This document shows positions 6,762 to 15,023 of a DNA stretch of 15,519 bases, in pieces. The position numbers and the translations under genes were made by a program. Positions within the stretch are counted from its first letter, which is position 1; each line of letters begins with the position of its first letter. The DNA is from JAQBGV01 sp032128395. GTDB taxonomy: Bacteria; Planctomycetota; UBA8108; UBA1146. The notes under the pieces were generated by a model, which was not told the DNA's origin, did no database searches, and saw only the letters and a program-made list of their open reading frames with translations. The stretch spans positions 1 through 15,519 of the forward strand of contig JAQBGV010000077.1 in the NCBI GenBank assembly GCA_032128395.1. The letters are read 5' to 3'.

Positions 6762-8366
6762 ATGAATCCCCTCGCGCTGCAATCGATCGCTCTCGAAGTC
6801 GCGGCCGCTCGATCGGTGCCCGTGGTGCTGCGGGGCATCGTCGAGGGACTGGTGCGCGATCCTGGCGTCGCCCTCGCTCGGATCTGGCTCCGGAGGCCGG
6901 GGGACCAGTGCGAGGTTTGCGCTTTTCGTGACGCCTGTCCGCGTCACGTCGAGTGCCTGCACCTCGTCGCGAGTGCGGGCGAGTCCATCCTGGACTCGAA
7001 AGAGGGGTGGGATCGACTCGATGGCCGCTTCCGTCGCTTCCCCCTCGGCACTCGCAAGGTCGGAAAGATCGGGGAGACCGGAGAAGCCCTTCTCCTCCCG
7101 ATCGAGGCGAGTGGAAGTCCGTGGCTCGCCGACCCCGAGTGGGCCAGGCTCGAGAGGCTCCACTGCTTCGCGGGACAACCTCTGGTCTTTCGCGAAGAGG
7201 TTCTCGGCGTGGTCGCGTTCTTCTCACGCGTCGAGATCACCGCTGAGTCCTTCGGCTGGTTGCGCACTTTCGCGGATCAAGCGGCGGTCGCGATCGCGAA
7301 CGCCCGCGCGTTCGAGGAGGTCGATCGGCTCCGCGAGCAACTCGAGCTCGAGCGGGACTACCTGCGCGAGGAGTTCAAGGTCGCGACGTCGTTCTCCGGG
7401 ATGATCGGCGAAAGCCCGGCACTCTTGCAGATCGGCCACCAGATCGGGCTCGTCGCGCCGACCGAGGCCAGCGTTCTGATCCTCGGTGAGTCCGGCACCG
7501 GGAAGGAGCTCATCGCGTCGGCGATCCACGAGCGCAGCGATCGCGCCGAGAAGCCGATGGTCCGCGTGAACTGCGCCTCGATCCCGCGAGAGCTGTTCGA
7601 GAGCGAGTTCTTCGGCCATGCGCGCGGGGCGTTCACCGGGGCGGTCGGAGAGCGCGCAGGGAGATTCCAGATCGCCGACGGTGGCACTCTCTTTCTCGAT
7701 GAAGTGGGAGAGATCCCCCTCGAACTGCAGGGAAAGCTGCTGCGAGTCCTCCAGGAGGGACAATTCTCACGCGTCGGCGAAGACAGCGTTCGAACTACGC
7801 ACGTCCGACTGATCACTGCGACGAACCGAAATCTCAAGGGCGAAGTCGCGGCGGGCCGTTTCCGCGAGGACCTGTACTATCGGCTGAGCGTGTTCCCGAT
7901 CGAGGTCCCTCCCCTCCGGGATCGGCGTGAGGACATCCCCCTCCTCGCATCGCACTTCCTGCGTCACGCCTCGTCCCTTCGCAACAGTGAAGGACTCCTC
8001 CTCCGGCGGCGAGATGTCGATGCCCTGCTCGCCTACGACTGGCCGGGGAACGTGCGCGAATTGCAAAACGTGATCGAACGAGCGGTGATCCTCTCGAGCG
8101 CCGGTCGGCTCCACATCGATCTCGCACAGAGTCGCACGCTTGCGACCAATGGCCGACGGGGGAGCGAGAAGAAGGGAGAGCGGGTGCTGACCGACCTCGA
8201 GATGCGAGAAAGCGATCGCGAGAATCTGCTCCGCGCGATGGAATCTGCGGGAGGAAAGATCTCTGGGCCGGGTGGTGCGGCGGAGCTCTTGGGGATTCGC
8301 CCGACGACATTGAACTCACGACTCAAGAAATTCGGGATCCAGATCCACCGCGGCCACTCAGGCTAG
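6762..8366 (+). CDS. Sigma-54-dependent transcriptional activator with N-terminal GAF domain and four-cysteine cluster
   Basis: 534 residues from ATG 6762; a GTG at 6756 would add two, and neither has a clear ribosome binding site. Numbering below counts from the GTG. Residues 10-190 form a GAF sensor domain with a cysteine cluster C52-x2-C55-x5-C61-x5-C67 followed by LHLVASAG. I recall the same layout from a subgroup of FhlA-type regulators; it may bind metal or an iron-sulfur cluster or sense redox or electrophiles. The AAA+ domain spans about 213-445: Walker A GESGTGKE at 244-251, the sigma-54 contact loop GAFTGA at 291-296, Walker B TLFLDEVGE near 311-319, and WPGNVRELQNVIERAV. A Fis-type helix-turn-helix lies at about 500-525 (GGAAELLGIRPTTLNSRLKK). 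It is divergent from the hydrolase operon and is the presumed activator of its -24/-12 promoter. Confidence 0.95.
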   Translation: MNPLALQSIALEVAAARSVPVVLRGIVEGLVRDPGVALARIWLRRPGDQCEVCAFRDACPRHVECLHLVASAGESILDSKEGWDRLDGRFRRFPLGTRKVGKIGETGEALLLPIEASGSPWLADPEWARLERLHCFAGQPLVFREEVLGVVAFFSRVEITAESFGWLRTFADQAAVAIANARAFEEVDRLREQLELERDYLREEFKVATSFSGMIGESPALLQIGHQIGLVAPTEASVLILGESGTGKELIASAIHERSDRAEKPMVRVNCASIPRELFESEFFGHARGAFTGAVGERAGRFQIADGGTLFLDEVGEIPLELQGKLLRVLQEGQFSRVGEDSVRTTHVRLITATNRNLKGEVAAGRFREDLYYRLSVFPIEVPPLRDRREDIPLLASHFLRHASSLRNSEGLLLRRRDVDALLAYDWPGNVRELQNVIERAVILSSAGRLHIDLAQSRTLATNGRRGSEKKGERVLTDLEMRESDRENLLRAMESAGGKISGPGGAAELLGIRPTTLNSRLKKFGIQIHRGHSG

Positions 8367-8384
8367 GTCGCGTCTTGGACCGAC

Positions 8385-10094
8385 TCAGATCGGCCGGATC
8401 TTCGGGTAGTCCGGGTGCCACATCCTCAGACGGACGCGCGCTTCGATCTCCCCGTCGGGGATCGCGGACCCGACCCCCTGCTCTCTCGCCTCTCGCACCA
8501 CCGCCGCCGCCACCCGGGCCGAGACGGCGCGCAATTCGGAGAGCGGCGGGAGCAGCTTCCCGACGGACAGATCCGCTTCCGAGACCATGTCCGCGATCGT
8601 GTGGGCCGCGGCGGTGAAGAAGGACTCCGGAATTCGGGTCGCGGTGGCGACCAGCGCTCCGAGCCCCACCCCCGGGAAGACGTACACGTTGTTCCCCTGG
8701 CTCGTGTGAATCGTTCGTCCTCGGTGCACCACCGGCGCGAACGGACTCCCCGTCGCGATGAGCGCGCGTCCATCGGTCCATCGGATGAGGTCTTCGGGGG
8801 TCGCCTCGGAGTGATCGGTGGGGTTCGAGAAGGGGAAAATCGCCGGGCGCGCGACGTGCTCGGCCATCGCTCGCACGATCGGCTCGGTGAACTGGCCGGC
8901 GTGCCCGGTCGTCCCGATGAGTGCTGTCGGCCGCAGCGCGGCGATCACTTCCTCGAGCGTCGCGCCGCGGTCGGTCGGCAACCCCACACTCGCGGCGAGC
9001 CGGCTCGGCCAGGCGAACTCGAGCTTGAACGGGTCGTCGCGGTGGTGCTCGTCGATCAGGAATCCGCGACTGTCGAGAATCGCGATCGAGGTCTCGAGGG
9101 CCTCTCCCTCGACGCCACCCGCCGCCAGCGCGTTCCGAAGTAGGCGGCCGATGCCGATCCCCGCCGCTCCCGCCCCTGCGATGACGATCCGCTGCTCTGT
9201 GATCGCGGTTCCCGAGACCCGTCCCGCCGCGAGCAGCGCAGCGAGGGCGATCCCCGCAGTCCCCTGGATGTCGTCATTGAAGCTCGCGAGTCGGTCCCGA
9301 TAGCGGTCGAGGAGCCGCAGCGCGTTCTGCTGCTTGAAGTCCTCCCACTGCAGGAGCGCGTCGGGGAGGATGTCCTTCACCGCCTCGACGAATTCCTCGA
9401 TGAAGTCGTCGTAGTCGACGCCGCGCAATCGCGCGTGTCTCCAGCCGAGATAGAGGTTGTCGGCGAGAAGCTCTTCGTTGTCGGTCCCGACGTCGAGGCA
9501 GATCGGCAACGTCTCACTCGGGTGAATCCCCGCGCAGACGGTGTACAGAGTCAGCTTCCCGATCGGGATCCCCATCCCCCCCGCGCCCTGGTCGCCGAGA
9601 CCGAGGATCCGCTCGCCGTCGGTGACGACGATCAGCCGCACCCCGTCGTACGGCGCGTGGATCAGCACCTCCTTGATCCGCCCGGCGTGTTCGGGGGTGA
9701 TCCACATCCCCCGAGCACGACGGAAGATCCGGCTGTAGCGCATGCACGCGAGCCCGACGGTCGGCGTGTATACGATCGGCATGAAACGCTCGAGGTTCTC
9801 GAGGATCAGACGGTGAAAGAGCACCTCGTTGCGGTCATGCAGCGCGGAGAGGCCGATGTACTGCTCGAGCGGCTCTTCCTTGCGAAGTATCGACTCCCGC
9901 ATCCGTTCGAGCTGCTGCTCGATCGTGTTCACCTGGGGGGGGAGGAGTCCGGTGATTCCGAGCGCATCCCGATCCTCCCGCGTGAATGCGATCCCGCGAT
10001 TGTAGAGCGGACGGCGCAGCACGGCGTGACCCCGATAGGGCACTTCGAGCTCGTCGGTACCATCCGTTCCTCGAAGCCTGCGAAAGGGTTCCAT
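8385..10094 (-). CDS. maeA: NAD-dependent malic enzyme (malate to pyruvate, decarboxylating)
   Basis: 569 residues, the length of the large bacterial NAD-malic enzymes (SfcA/MaeA type). It oxidatively decarboxylates L-malate to pyruvate and CO2 in the cytoplasm, linking the TCA cycle to pyruvate. Signature segments are present: RFMPIVYTPTVG with catalytic Tyr109; GLGDQGAGGMGIPIGK with catalytic Lys180; metal ligands in WEDF (Glu251, Asp252) and FNDDIQGT (Asp275); a Rossmann loop IAGAGAAGIGIG at 305-316; and FSNPTDHSEATPEDL near the end. GGGAGAG precedes ATG 10094. It ends 18 bp from the convergent sigma-54 activator gene and is transcribed alone. It is a housekeeping gene with no evident link to its neighbours. 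Bases 9935-9942 form an eight-base homopolymer in the frame. Confidence 0.96.
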   Translation of the reverse strand: MEPFRRLRGTDGTDELEVPYRGHAVLRRPLYNRGIAFTREDRDALGITGLLPPQVNTIEQQLERMRESILRKEEPLEQYIGLSALHDRNEVLFHRLILENLERFMPIVYTPTVGLACMRYSRIFRRARGMWITPEHAGRIKEVLIHAPYDGVRLIVVTDGERILGLGDQGAGGMGIPIGKLTLYTVCAGIHPSETLPICLDVGTDNEELLADNLYLGWRHARLRGVDYDDFIEEFVEAVKDILPDALLQWEDFKQQNALRLLDRYRDRLASFNDDIQGTAGIALAALLAAGRVSGTAITEQRIVIAGAGAAGIGIGRLLRNALAAGGVEGEALETSIAILDSRGFLIDEHHRDDPFKLEFAWPSRLAASVGLPTDRGATLEEVIAALRPTALIGTTGHAGQFTEPIVRAMAEHVARPAIFPFSNPTDHSEATPEDLIRWTDGRALIATGSPFAPVVHRGRTIHTSQGNNVYVFPGVGLGALVATATRIPESFFTAAAHTIADMVSEADLSVGKLLPPLSELRAVSARVAAAVVREAREQGVGSAIPDGEIEARVRLRMWHPDYPKIRPI

Positions 10095-10159
10095 CGAGCT
10101 CTCCCGTCTCCACGAGCGATCCTACCCGGCCGAGATCGGAGCATCATGGGGATGGGAGA

Positions 10160-10450
10160 GAAGTCAGAAAATCGCGGTGCGAGACGCGGAGCGATCCGGT
10201 CGACGCCGAGCAGCTCGCGATCCTCCGCACCCGCAACACCGTTGTCGAGTGCCGGGCCAAGCTGATCCATCATGCACGCTGCACGGTCCAGTCGTTCGGA
10301 GCTCGACTCCCCTCCTGCAGCCGCAGACTGACGTCCTGCGTCAGATCGCGGGGGTGGGGCCACTACTCTCTCTCGCATTCATCCTGGTACTGGAGGATCC
10401 CCGTCGGTTGGCCCTCGCCCCGTCGAGGGTCGGCCTCGGCCCCGCAACGC
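10160..10450 (+). pseudogene. Degenerate IS110-family transposase remnant
   Basis: Two plus-strand fragments in different frames match the IS110 transposase order. At about 10193-10321 the translation includes DPVDAEQLA and then LRTRNTVVECRAKLIHHARC and VQSFGARLPSCS, equivalent to the family's RARDALVRARTxLINHVRG and KSFGxRLPxCS segment. At about 10327-10410 it includes VLRQIAGVGPLLSLAFILVL and EDPRRL, equivalent to the C-terminal Transposase_20 segment (LxxIPGVGPLTAxxFxxxIxDPxRF). The linker between DAExLA and the arginine-rich helix, and about 50 residues between the two fragments, appear deleted. At least one frameshift separates the parts. Ends and flanking target sites could not be identified. 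The gene is dead. Confidence 0.75.
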
Positions 10451-10529
10451 AGCAGACGGTGCCTCATCGAGATGGGTGATGGGATGATGGGACTGGCTCG
10501 CCGAAGGTGATGCCTGTCCCGGACGTTCG
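10451..10529 (+). repeat. 79-bp direct repeat, copy 1
   Basis: This stretch, beginning AGCAGACGGTGCCTCATCGA, recurs at 10601-10679 with 77 of 79 identical bases. It follows directly on the IS110 remnant. Its last 15 bases are nearly inverse to 10588-10602. Confidence 0.9.
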
Positions 10530-10573
10530 CTCGCTGATCCACCTCTATTCAACAATGCAGTCGTGCGGGACCA

Positions 10574-10602
10574 TTCGGAGTACCGGCGAGCGTCCGGGAC
10601 AG
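10574..10602 (+). repeat. 29-bp direct repeat, copy 1
   Basis: Twenty-nine bases beginning TTCGGAGTACCGGCGAGCGT recur without mismatch at 10676-10704. Each copy ends in CGTCCGGGACAG, which is inverse to the end of the 79-bp repeat, so each can pair with the 79-bp unit nearby. Confidence 0.9.
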
Positions 10603-10679
10603 CAGACGGTGCCTCATCGAGATGGGTGATGGGATGATGGGGCTGGCTCGCCGAAGGTGATGGCTGTCCCGGACGTTCG
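10601..10679 (+). repeat. 79-bp direct repeat, copy 2
   Basis: Second copy of the 10451-10529 unit at an offset of exactly 150 bp, differing at two positions. It forms the left arm of the long palindrome at 10624-10736. Confidence 0.9.
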
Positions 10680-10736
10680 GAGTACCGGCGAGCGTCCGGG
10701 ACAGGCATCACCTGCGGCGAGCCAGTCCCATCACCC
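10624..10736. repeat. Long imperfect inverted repeat (cruciform-capable)
   Basis: The left arm, about 10624-10675, and the right arm, about 10690-10736, are inverse copies apart from a short indel near the outer end and a few mismatches. Shared blocks include GGTGATGGGA, CTGGCTCGCCG, AGGTGATG and CTGTCCCGGACG. The spacer is about 14 bases and contains GGAGTACC. The second 29-bp repeat covers the centre. The right arm is thus a third, inverted copy of the 79-bp unit's core. Confidence 0.8.
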
Positions 10737-10889
10737 GATTACCCGACTTCGATGGCTTCGAGGAGGTACCGGACGCAAGAATGAGATGAGAAGACCGCCC
10801 TCTTCTTGGCGTTGTCTCCTCCTCGACCGGCGATCCGCTCCCCCCAGCACAGGCGACCCCCTCGGGTCGTTGAGGATCGAAGAGACCCT

Positions 10890-10950
10890 CGCAACGCCGC
10901 AGACGGTGCCTCAACGGAGCCCGGGTACGCGCGGAGAAGCCTCATCGGAG
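10890..10950 (+). repeat. Partial degenerate fourth repeat copy with internal duplication
   Basis: GCAACGCCGCAGACGGTGCC at 10891-10910 matches the junction and start of copy 1 (10445-10464) with one mismatch. GCCTCAACGGAGCCCGGG and GCCTCATCGGAGCCCGGG then stand in tandem up to the stop of the M50 gene. The repeat family therefore extends to the boundary of the next gene. Confidence 0.65.
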
Positions 10951-10957
10951 CCCGGGC

Positions 10958-13090
10958 CTACCCAACATCGAGGTGGTTGAGGAAGATGAGGACCCGTCTC
11001 CACAGTACCAGCGCGAGCGGCTCCGGATTTGCGCCGAATCGAACCATGCCGGTCATGCCGTGGCGGACTCGTTCGCCATCGGGGTCAGGGTCGACGGCGA
11101 TCGTCACCCGGAAGAACTTCTGCCCGGCGCGACCACTGATCGGGTCGATTCCGATCTCCCCACCCGCCGTTCGCGTGAGCGACTTCTCCGCGACTTCGTC
11201 GGTCGCGACCGGCTCGACCTGATAGACCCTGCCCGCAAGGCGGGTGGTCGGGTTTCCCTTTGGGCGGAACTGAGCTCGCTCCCCCAGCTTCGGGGACGCA
11301 GCGGCCATCTCTTCGGCGGAGAGGTAGACGACGACGGTCCAGCGACCGGCGGCGATCGTCGCCACCTCTTCTCCGACCCGCAGATAGCGCCCGGTCTGTT
11401 CGGCGGAGACACACCGCGCCACCCACCCCGCGCCTTCGCTCCGGAGCGTCAGCGTCTCGAGACTTCGCTCCTTCTCTGTGAGCCGCTCGCGAAAGTAGCG
11501 GACGGTCTCGAGTTCTTGCGTGGCGAGGGGGCGATCGACGAGAGCGAGCGCGAAGGCGCGCGTCTCGGCCTGGGCGAGGCTGGTCCGGGCCTCGACCACT
11601 GCGCCGAGCGCGGACAGGTCGGAGAGTTCCGCGATTTGCTGACCCGGGCGGACAGCGATCCCAGGCTCGGCGAAGATCGCCTCGATGAAGCCAGGGCGTT
11701 CGGCGCGAATGACGAAGTCACCCTCGGTGCCCACCGATCCCGCCGCGTGGACATGGGAGGGGAGCGGCACTCCGAAGAGCGTGATCCCGATCACGAGCAG
11801 CAAGAGGACGCTCACCGCCACCGCGCGGAACCGCACCGTACTGGTCTCTTGGGAAAACCAGAGGTAGGTGAGCACGCGACGGAGCAGCTTCAGCACCTCG
11901 ATGGTCACATACATCCCCGCCATCACCAATCCGACGAGAAAGAACTTGCTCGCGATGAGCATCGAGATCGTCACGATCACCACCATGCGATAGAGCGCGG
12001 AGAAGGCTCCGAAGCCGCACAGGATCAGCCGAGTCCGCAGGCAGTCCTCGGTCGTCGTGCCGGGGCGCGGACCTATCGCTATTCGCTTGCCCACTGCGAC
12101 CATCGCCGCGGTCGCCCTCTGGCGCAGGTTGGGCAACTCGAGCAAGTCGCTGAGGACGTAGTACCCGTCGAAGCGCATCAGAGGGTTGATGTTGAAACCG
12201 ACGGTCACCGCACTCGAGAGCATCACCACATTGAAGAGGAGCGAGTGCAGGAGGCCATCCTCGGTGGCGGCCCAACCGAACAGTGCGAACGAGGCGATCA
12301 CGAGCTCGAAGTACATCCCCGCCAGTCCGACGAAGATTCGCTCAATTTTCCTCGAAAACCCCCACGCCGCCGAGGCGTCGACGTAGGCGCACGGTGTGAG
12401 CGCGATCAGATACACACCCATCTCGGGGACGTGACCGCCGAACGCTTTCGTCGCATACGCGTGTCCGAATTCGTGGATCACCTTCAGGACGACGATGGTC
12501 AGCCACAGCACCGGGATGTTCTGGGCGCCGAAGAGGTCTCCCACTTCATCGGTCAAGTCGTCCCACCGGCGCGAAGCGACGAAGCCCGCGGAGATGATGA
12601 GGACGCTCCACAGCGCGAGCGCTCCCCGCGAGAAGAGCGGACTCACCCAGCGGACGGTGCGCGAGAGCCAGTGGTCGGGGTTCACGAGCGGGAGCTGGAG
12701 GAAGAAGATCCCCATCCAGCGCTTCGCCCGCTTCTGGCGCTCCTTCGTGAGGTAGCTCTGGTAGAGACGCTTCCCGTCGGGGAGCGGAAGGCTCAGGAAT
12801 CCGAGTCGGTGCAGAGTGATGACGAAGCGATAGTAGTCCTCCGCATCCCCTTCGTCGAGTTTCTCTTCGTCGACGAGTCGCTTGAAGATTTCATCGAGGG
12901 TGTGGTCGGAATGGATCGCGGTGAGGACCTCATAGTCCCCGGCGTCGAAGCGATGGCTCGCGAACGTGATCGGGTCTCGCACGACGTACGAGACCTTGCC
13001 ACGGAAGAGATGCCGCGTGACCTCGAGCTCGGGACGCAACCCGACCTGCGAACCCCCGAGACGTTCCGCGATCTCCAGTCTCTCTGCCAT
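10958..13090 (-). CDS. M50 site-2-protease-like membrane protein with N-terminal PqqD-like domain and C-terminal HlyD-like half
   Basis: 710 residues. Residues 28-100 (YVVRDPITFASHRFDAGDYE; TLDEIFKRLVDEEKLDEGD; LHRLGFL) resemble a PqqD/RRE-type winged-helix domain. The membrane protease follows: zinc motif HEFGH at 206-210, the segment LTPCAYVDASAAW, and NPLMRFDGYYVLSDLLELPN at 302-321, where Asp308 should be the third zinc ligand. About eight hydrophobic segments span 155-442. The C-terminal part is an adaptor: half-lipoyl FVIRAERPGFIEAIFAEPG at 459-477, a helical hairpin at 492-545, the second half near 547-582, and a beta-barrel to about 690. Such putative peptide zinc metalloprotease/HlyD fusions are known but of unclear function. 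The gene lies 15 bp after the GAF-HlyD gene with GGGTGA before the ATG. Site-2 proteolysis or peptide export across the envelope is inferred. Confidence 0.88.
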   Translation of the reverse strand: MAERLEIAERLGGSQVGLRPELEVTRHLFRGKVSYVVRDPITFASHRFDAGDYEVLTAIHSDHTLDEIFKRLVDEEKLDEGDAEDYYRFVITLHRLGFLSLPLPDGKRLYQSYLTKERQKRAKRWMGIFFLQLPLVNPDHWLSRTVRWVSPLFSRGALALWSVLIISAGFVASRRWDDLTDEVGDLFGAQNIPVLWLTIVVLKVIHEFGHAYATKAFGGHVPEMGVYLIALTPCAYVDASAAWGFSRKIERIFVGLAGMYFELVIASFALFGWAATEDGLLHSLLFNVVMLSSAVTVGFNINPLMRFDGYYVLSDLLELPNLRQRATAAMVAVGKRIAIGPRPGTTTEDCLRTRLILCGFGAFSALYRMVVIVTISMLIASKFFLVGLVMAGMYVTIEVLKLLRRVLTYLWFSQETSTVRFRAVAVSVLLLLVIGITLFGVPLPSHVHAAGSVGTEGDFVIRAERPGFIEAIFAEPGIAVRPGQQIAELSDLSALGAVVEARTSLAQAETRAFALALVDRPLATQELETVRYFRERLTEKERSLETLTLRSEGAGWVARCVSAEQTGRYLRVGEEVATIAAGRWTVVVYLSAEEMAAASPKLGERAQFRPKGNPTTRLAGRVYQVEPVATDEVAEKSLTRTAGGEIGIDPISGRAGQKFFRVTIAVDPDPDGERVRHGMTGMVRFGANPEPLALVLWRRVLIFLNHLDVG

Positions 13091-13105
13091 TTCACCCAGC
13101 TCGCG

Positions 13106-15013
13106 CTAGAACCAGTAGTTCAGGTGGAACCAGTCGAAGACCTCGTGGAGCATCACCCACGAGGCGCGGCGCGGACCGATCTCGACCCGCGCCACTCCCT
13201 CCATGCCGGCACGCATCCACTTGGGATGGGCGCCGAGCTCGGCCCGAACCTTGAAGACGTTCCGTCCCGCGTCCGGAGTTGTCGAGGGAGCGATTTCCGC
13301 GAGCGTGAACTCCTGCGAATCCTCGGGGCGCGCGAACGAGGCGAACGCACCCGACAATCCGGGCCCCACTCCGTTGAGCCGAGACTCCGGGACATCGAGC
13401 ACGAGCCGCCAACCGCCTTCAGAAGCGAGTTCGAGCAGTGACTCCCCTTTCGCGAACTGGTCGCCGACGCGTTCTCGAAGATCGCCGTCGGTGACGTCAC
13501 CCGCGAAGGGCGCGCGGACCACCGTCGCCGCGATCCGGAGGTCGTTGATCTCGAGGAGCGCCTGCAGTTCCGCGATCTTCATCTGTGCGAGACGTGCGCC
13601 GACGCGATCGTCTTCGGCAAGCGATCGATGCAGATCGACTTCGCTTGCGCTCAGCTCGGCTCGAACGCGATTTCCCTCGAGCTGCAATTGCCGATCATCG
13701 AAAGAGCAGAGGATCTCCCCCGCCTCGACGCGATCTCCCGGTTCGAAGTTCAGGATGCGAAGCACGCCATCTTCCGGAGCACTGAAAATGCGACTCTCGG
13801 CGGGGAGCACTCGGGCGGGAACGGTGATCTCGTACTCGGTGGTACCGAAGATGAACCAGACGATCCCCCAGAGGAAAGCGAAGGCCGCGACCTTGCGACC
13901 GATCCGCCCCGGCCCGATGAGCTCTTCGAACTTCGTTCTCACATCATCGATCGCGTGGACCGGGAGCCTGCGGTGCGCACGGCGGAGCAGTTCGAGGGCG
14001 GGTGCGTACGGCTCGACGAGTTCGCGCAGCTTGTCGACTTCGTTGTCGTTGAACGGAACTTCGCGACCGCGACGCAAGCCGACTATGTAGCGCGCGTCGG
14101 GGCCGACCTTCAACGGGAAGCTGACCACCGCATCCCCGCCGGAAGCCTCGTGCCACTGGCGATGGAGTCGATGGTCTTCCTTCGCCCCGTCAGGGTTCCA
14201 GTCGTGGTTTGATTGGGATACGACCGGCTCGCCACGGTCGAGGCACTCTTCGAGCGCTTGCCGGATGAGGATCACCCCGGGGGCGTTGTGCTTCACTTCG
14301 TCTTGACCGGAGATCACCCGCATCCGCACCCGACGGCCACGCACCTCGCCGAGTGCGACCAAGTCGGCGCCACTCTTCGACTGGAGCTGGTTCGCCACCG
14401 CGTAGGCGAGTTCCATCGGCGACTCGAAGTTGCCCGCACGCTGGAGCGCGCGCTGCGTCGAAGTCTCTGCCCCCGTACTCCGCTCCTCTTCCGTCGTGGA
14501 GTCGAGGAAGCATGTGCACTCGCACGCGAAGTGCACGATCGTCTGCAACGATTCGAGATCTTGCTCGAGCTCGTCCCGGTTCGTGCGCTGGAGAGCCGCG
14601 ACCGCTCCGAGGCGGGCTCCGTGCGAGTCGTAGATCGGAGTGGTGAGGATCGCGATGCGATCGCCGCCGTCGCGAGAACGGAACAGTCGGGCGTGGGCTC
14701 CGGTCTCGGCGAGCGCCTCGGTCAGGGTGTCTTCGACCGCCGGCTTCCAGAAAGTCGGGGGGACGGTGCCGTCGTTCCAGTCGCGCGTCCACACCTCGGT
14801 CGGAAGTTGCAGGTGAACTCCGACGAAGAACGCTCCGAGCTCTTCTCCAAGGATCGGGAGGAGATCGCGGAAGTACCGGACCGTCGAGTCGCACGACCGA
14901 GCAAGGGCCGCGATCCGCCGAGGGGCGGTCTTCCCCTCACCGGCGGCGCGGGGAGCCACCCCGGTTGACGCCTTCTCATCGGTCAGAGTTGCCGTCGCTC
15001 CCACGGTTCCCAT
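13106..15013 (-). CDS. GAF-containing HlyD-family membrane adaptor protein
   Basis: 635 residues. Two GAF-like domains precede the membrane: about 35-170 (RIAILTTPIYDSHGARLGAV is a typical GAF strand pair) and about 188-345 (VVSFPLKVGPDARYIVGLRR, then FNDNEVDKLRELVEPYAPAL). One transmembrane helix lies at 375-391 (VAAFAFLWGIVWFIFG). The periplasmic part is HlyD-like: half-lipoyl RIFSAPEDGVLRILNFEPGD at 408-427, a short helical hairpin at 438-490, the second half VVRAPFAGDVTDGDLRERVG at 498-517, and a beta-barrel with MRAGMEGVARVEIG near 600-613. The hairpin is much shorter than in TolC-docking adaptors. The gene is 10 bp after the PilZ gene and 15 bp before the M50-HlyD gene. It may couple a cytoplasmic ligand signal to an envelope complex with the M50-HlyD protein. 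The ligand is unknown. Confidence 0.87.
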   Translation of the reverse strand: MGTVGATATLTDEKASTGVAPRAAGEGKTAPRRIAALARSCDSTVRYFRDLLPILGEELGAFFVGVHLQLPTEVWTRDWNDGTVPPTFWKPAVEDTLTEALAETGAHARLFRSRDGGDRIAILTTPIYDSHGARLGAVAALQRTNRDELEQDLESLQTIVHFACECTCFLDSTTEEERSTGAETSTQRALQRAGNFESPMELAYAVANQLQSKSGADLVALGEVRGRRVRMRVISGQDEVKHNAPGVILIRQALEECLDRGEPVVSQSNHDWNPDGAKEDHRLHRQWHEASGGDAVVSFPLKVGPDARYIVGLRRGREVPFNDNEVDKLRELVEPYAPALELLRRAHRRLPVHAIDDVRTKFEELIGPGRIGRKVAAFAFLWGIVWFIFGTTEYEITVPARVLPAESRIFSAPEDGVLRILNFEPGDRVEAGEILCSFDDRQLQLEGNRVRAELSASEVDLHRSLAEDDRVGARLAQMKIAELQALLEINDLRIAATVVRAPFAGDVTDGDLRERVGDQFAKGESLLELASEGGWRLVLDVPESRLNGVGPGLSGAFASFARPEDSQEFTLAEIAPSTTPDAGRNVFKVRAELGAHPKWMRAGMEGVARVEIGPRRASWVMLHEVFDWFHLNYWF

Positions 15014-15023
15014 CTCTCTTCGC

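Larger units (their letters stand above)
10095..10957. other. Decayed non-coding island between the malic enzyme gene and the M50 gene
   Basis: About 860 bp without an intact gene, the longest such stretch in the window. It holds the IS110 remnant, the 79-bp and 29-bp repeats, the palindrome and the degenerate fourth copy listed separately. Bases 10095-10160 should carry the malic enzyme promoter but no convincing -35/-10 pair was seen. Bases 10740-10890 hold nothing recognisable. No strong terminator with a T-run was found after the M50 gene on its strand. Confidence 0.7.

Noticed and set aside
10451..10704. Possible CRISPR-like array
   Set aside because: Only two long repeat copies plus one inverted copy, with unequal spacing and no cas genes. 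The pattern does not fit CRISPR repeat-spacer structure.
10379..10711. 110-codon minus-strand frame with repeated peptide
   Set aside because: It is a direct translation of the 79-bp repeats. The reading frame is an effect of the repeat, with no ribosome binding site.
10973..13441. 822-codon open frame on the plus strand
   Set aside because: It is antisense to the M50-HlyD and GAF-HlyD genes, which have clear motifs. Its translation is a low-complexity mix of Arg, Asp, Glu and His typical of GC-rich antisense frames.
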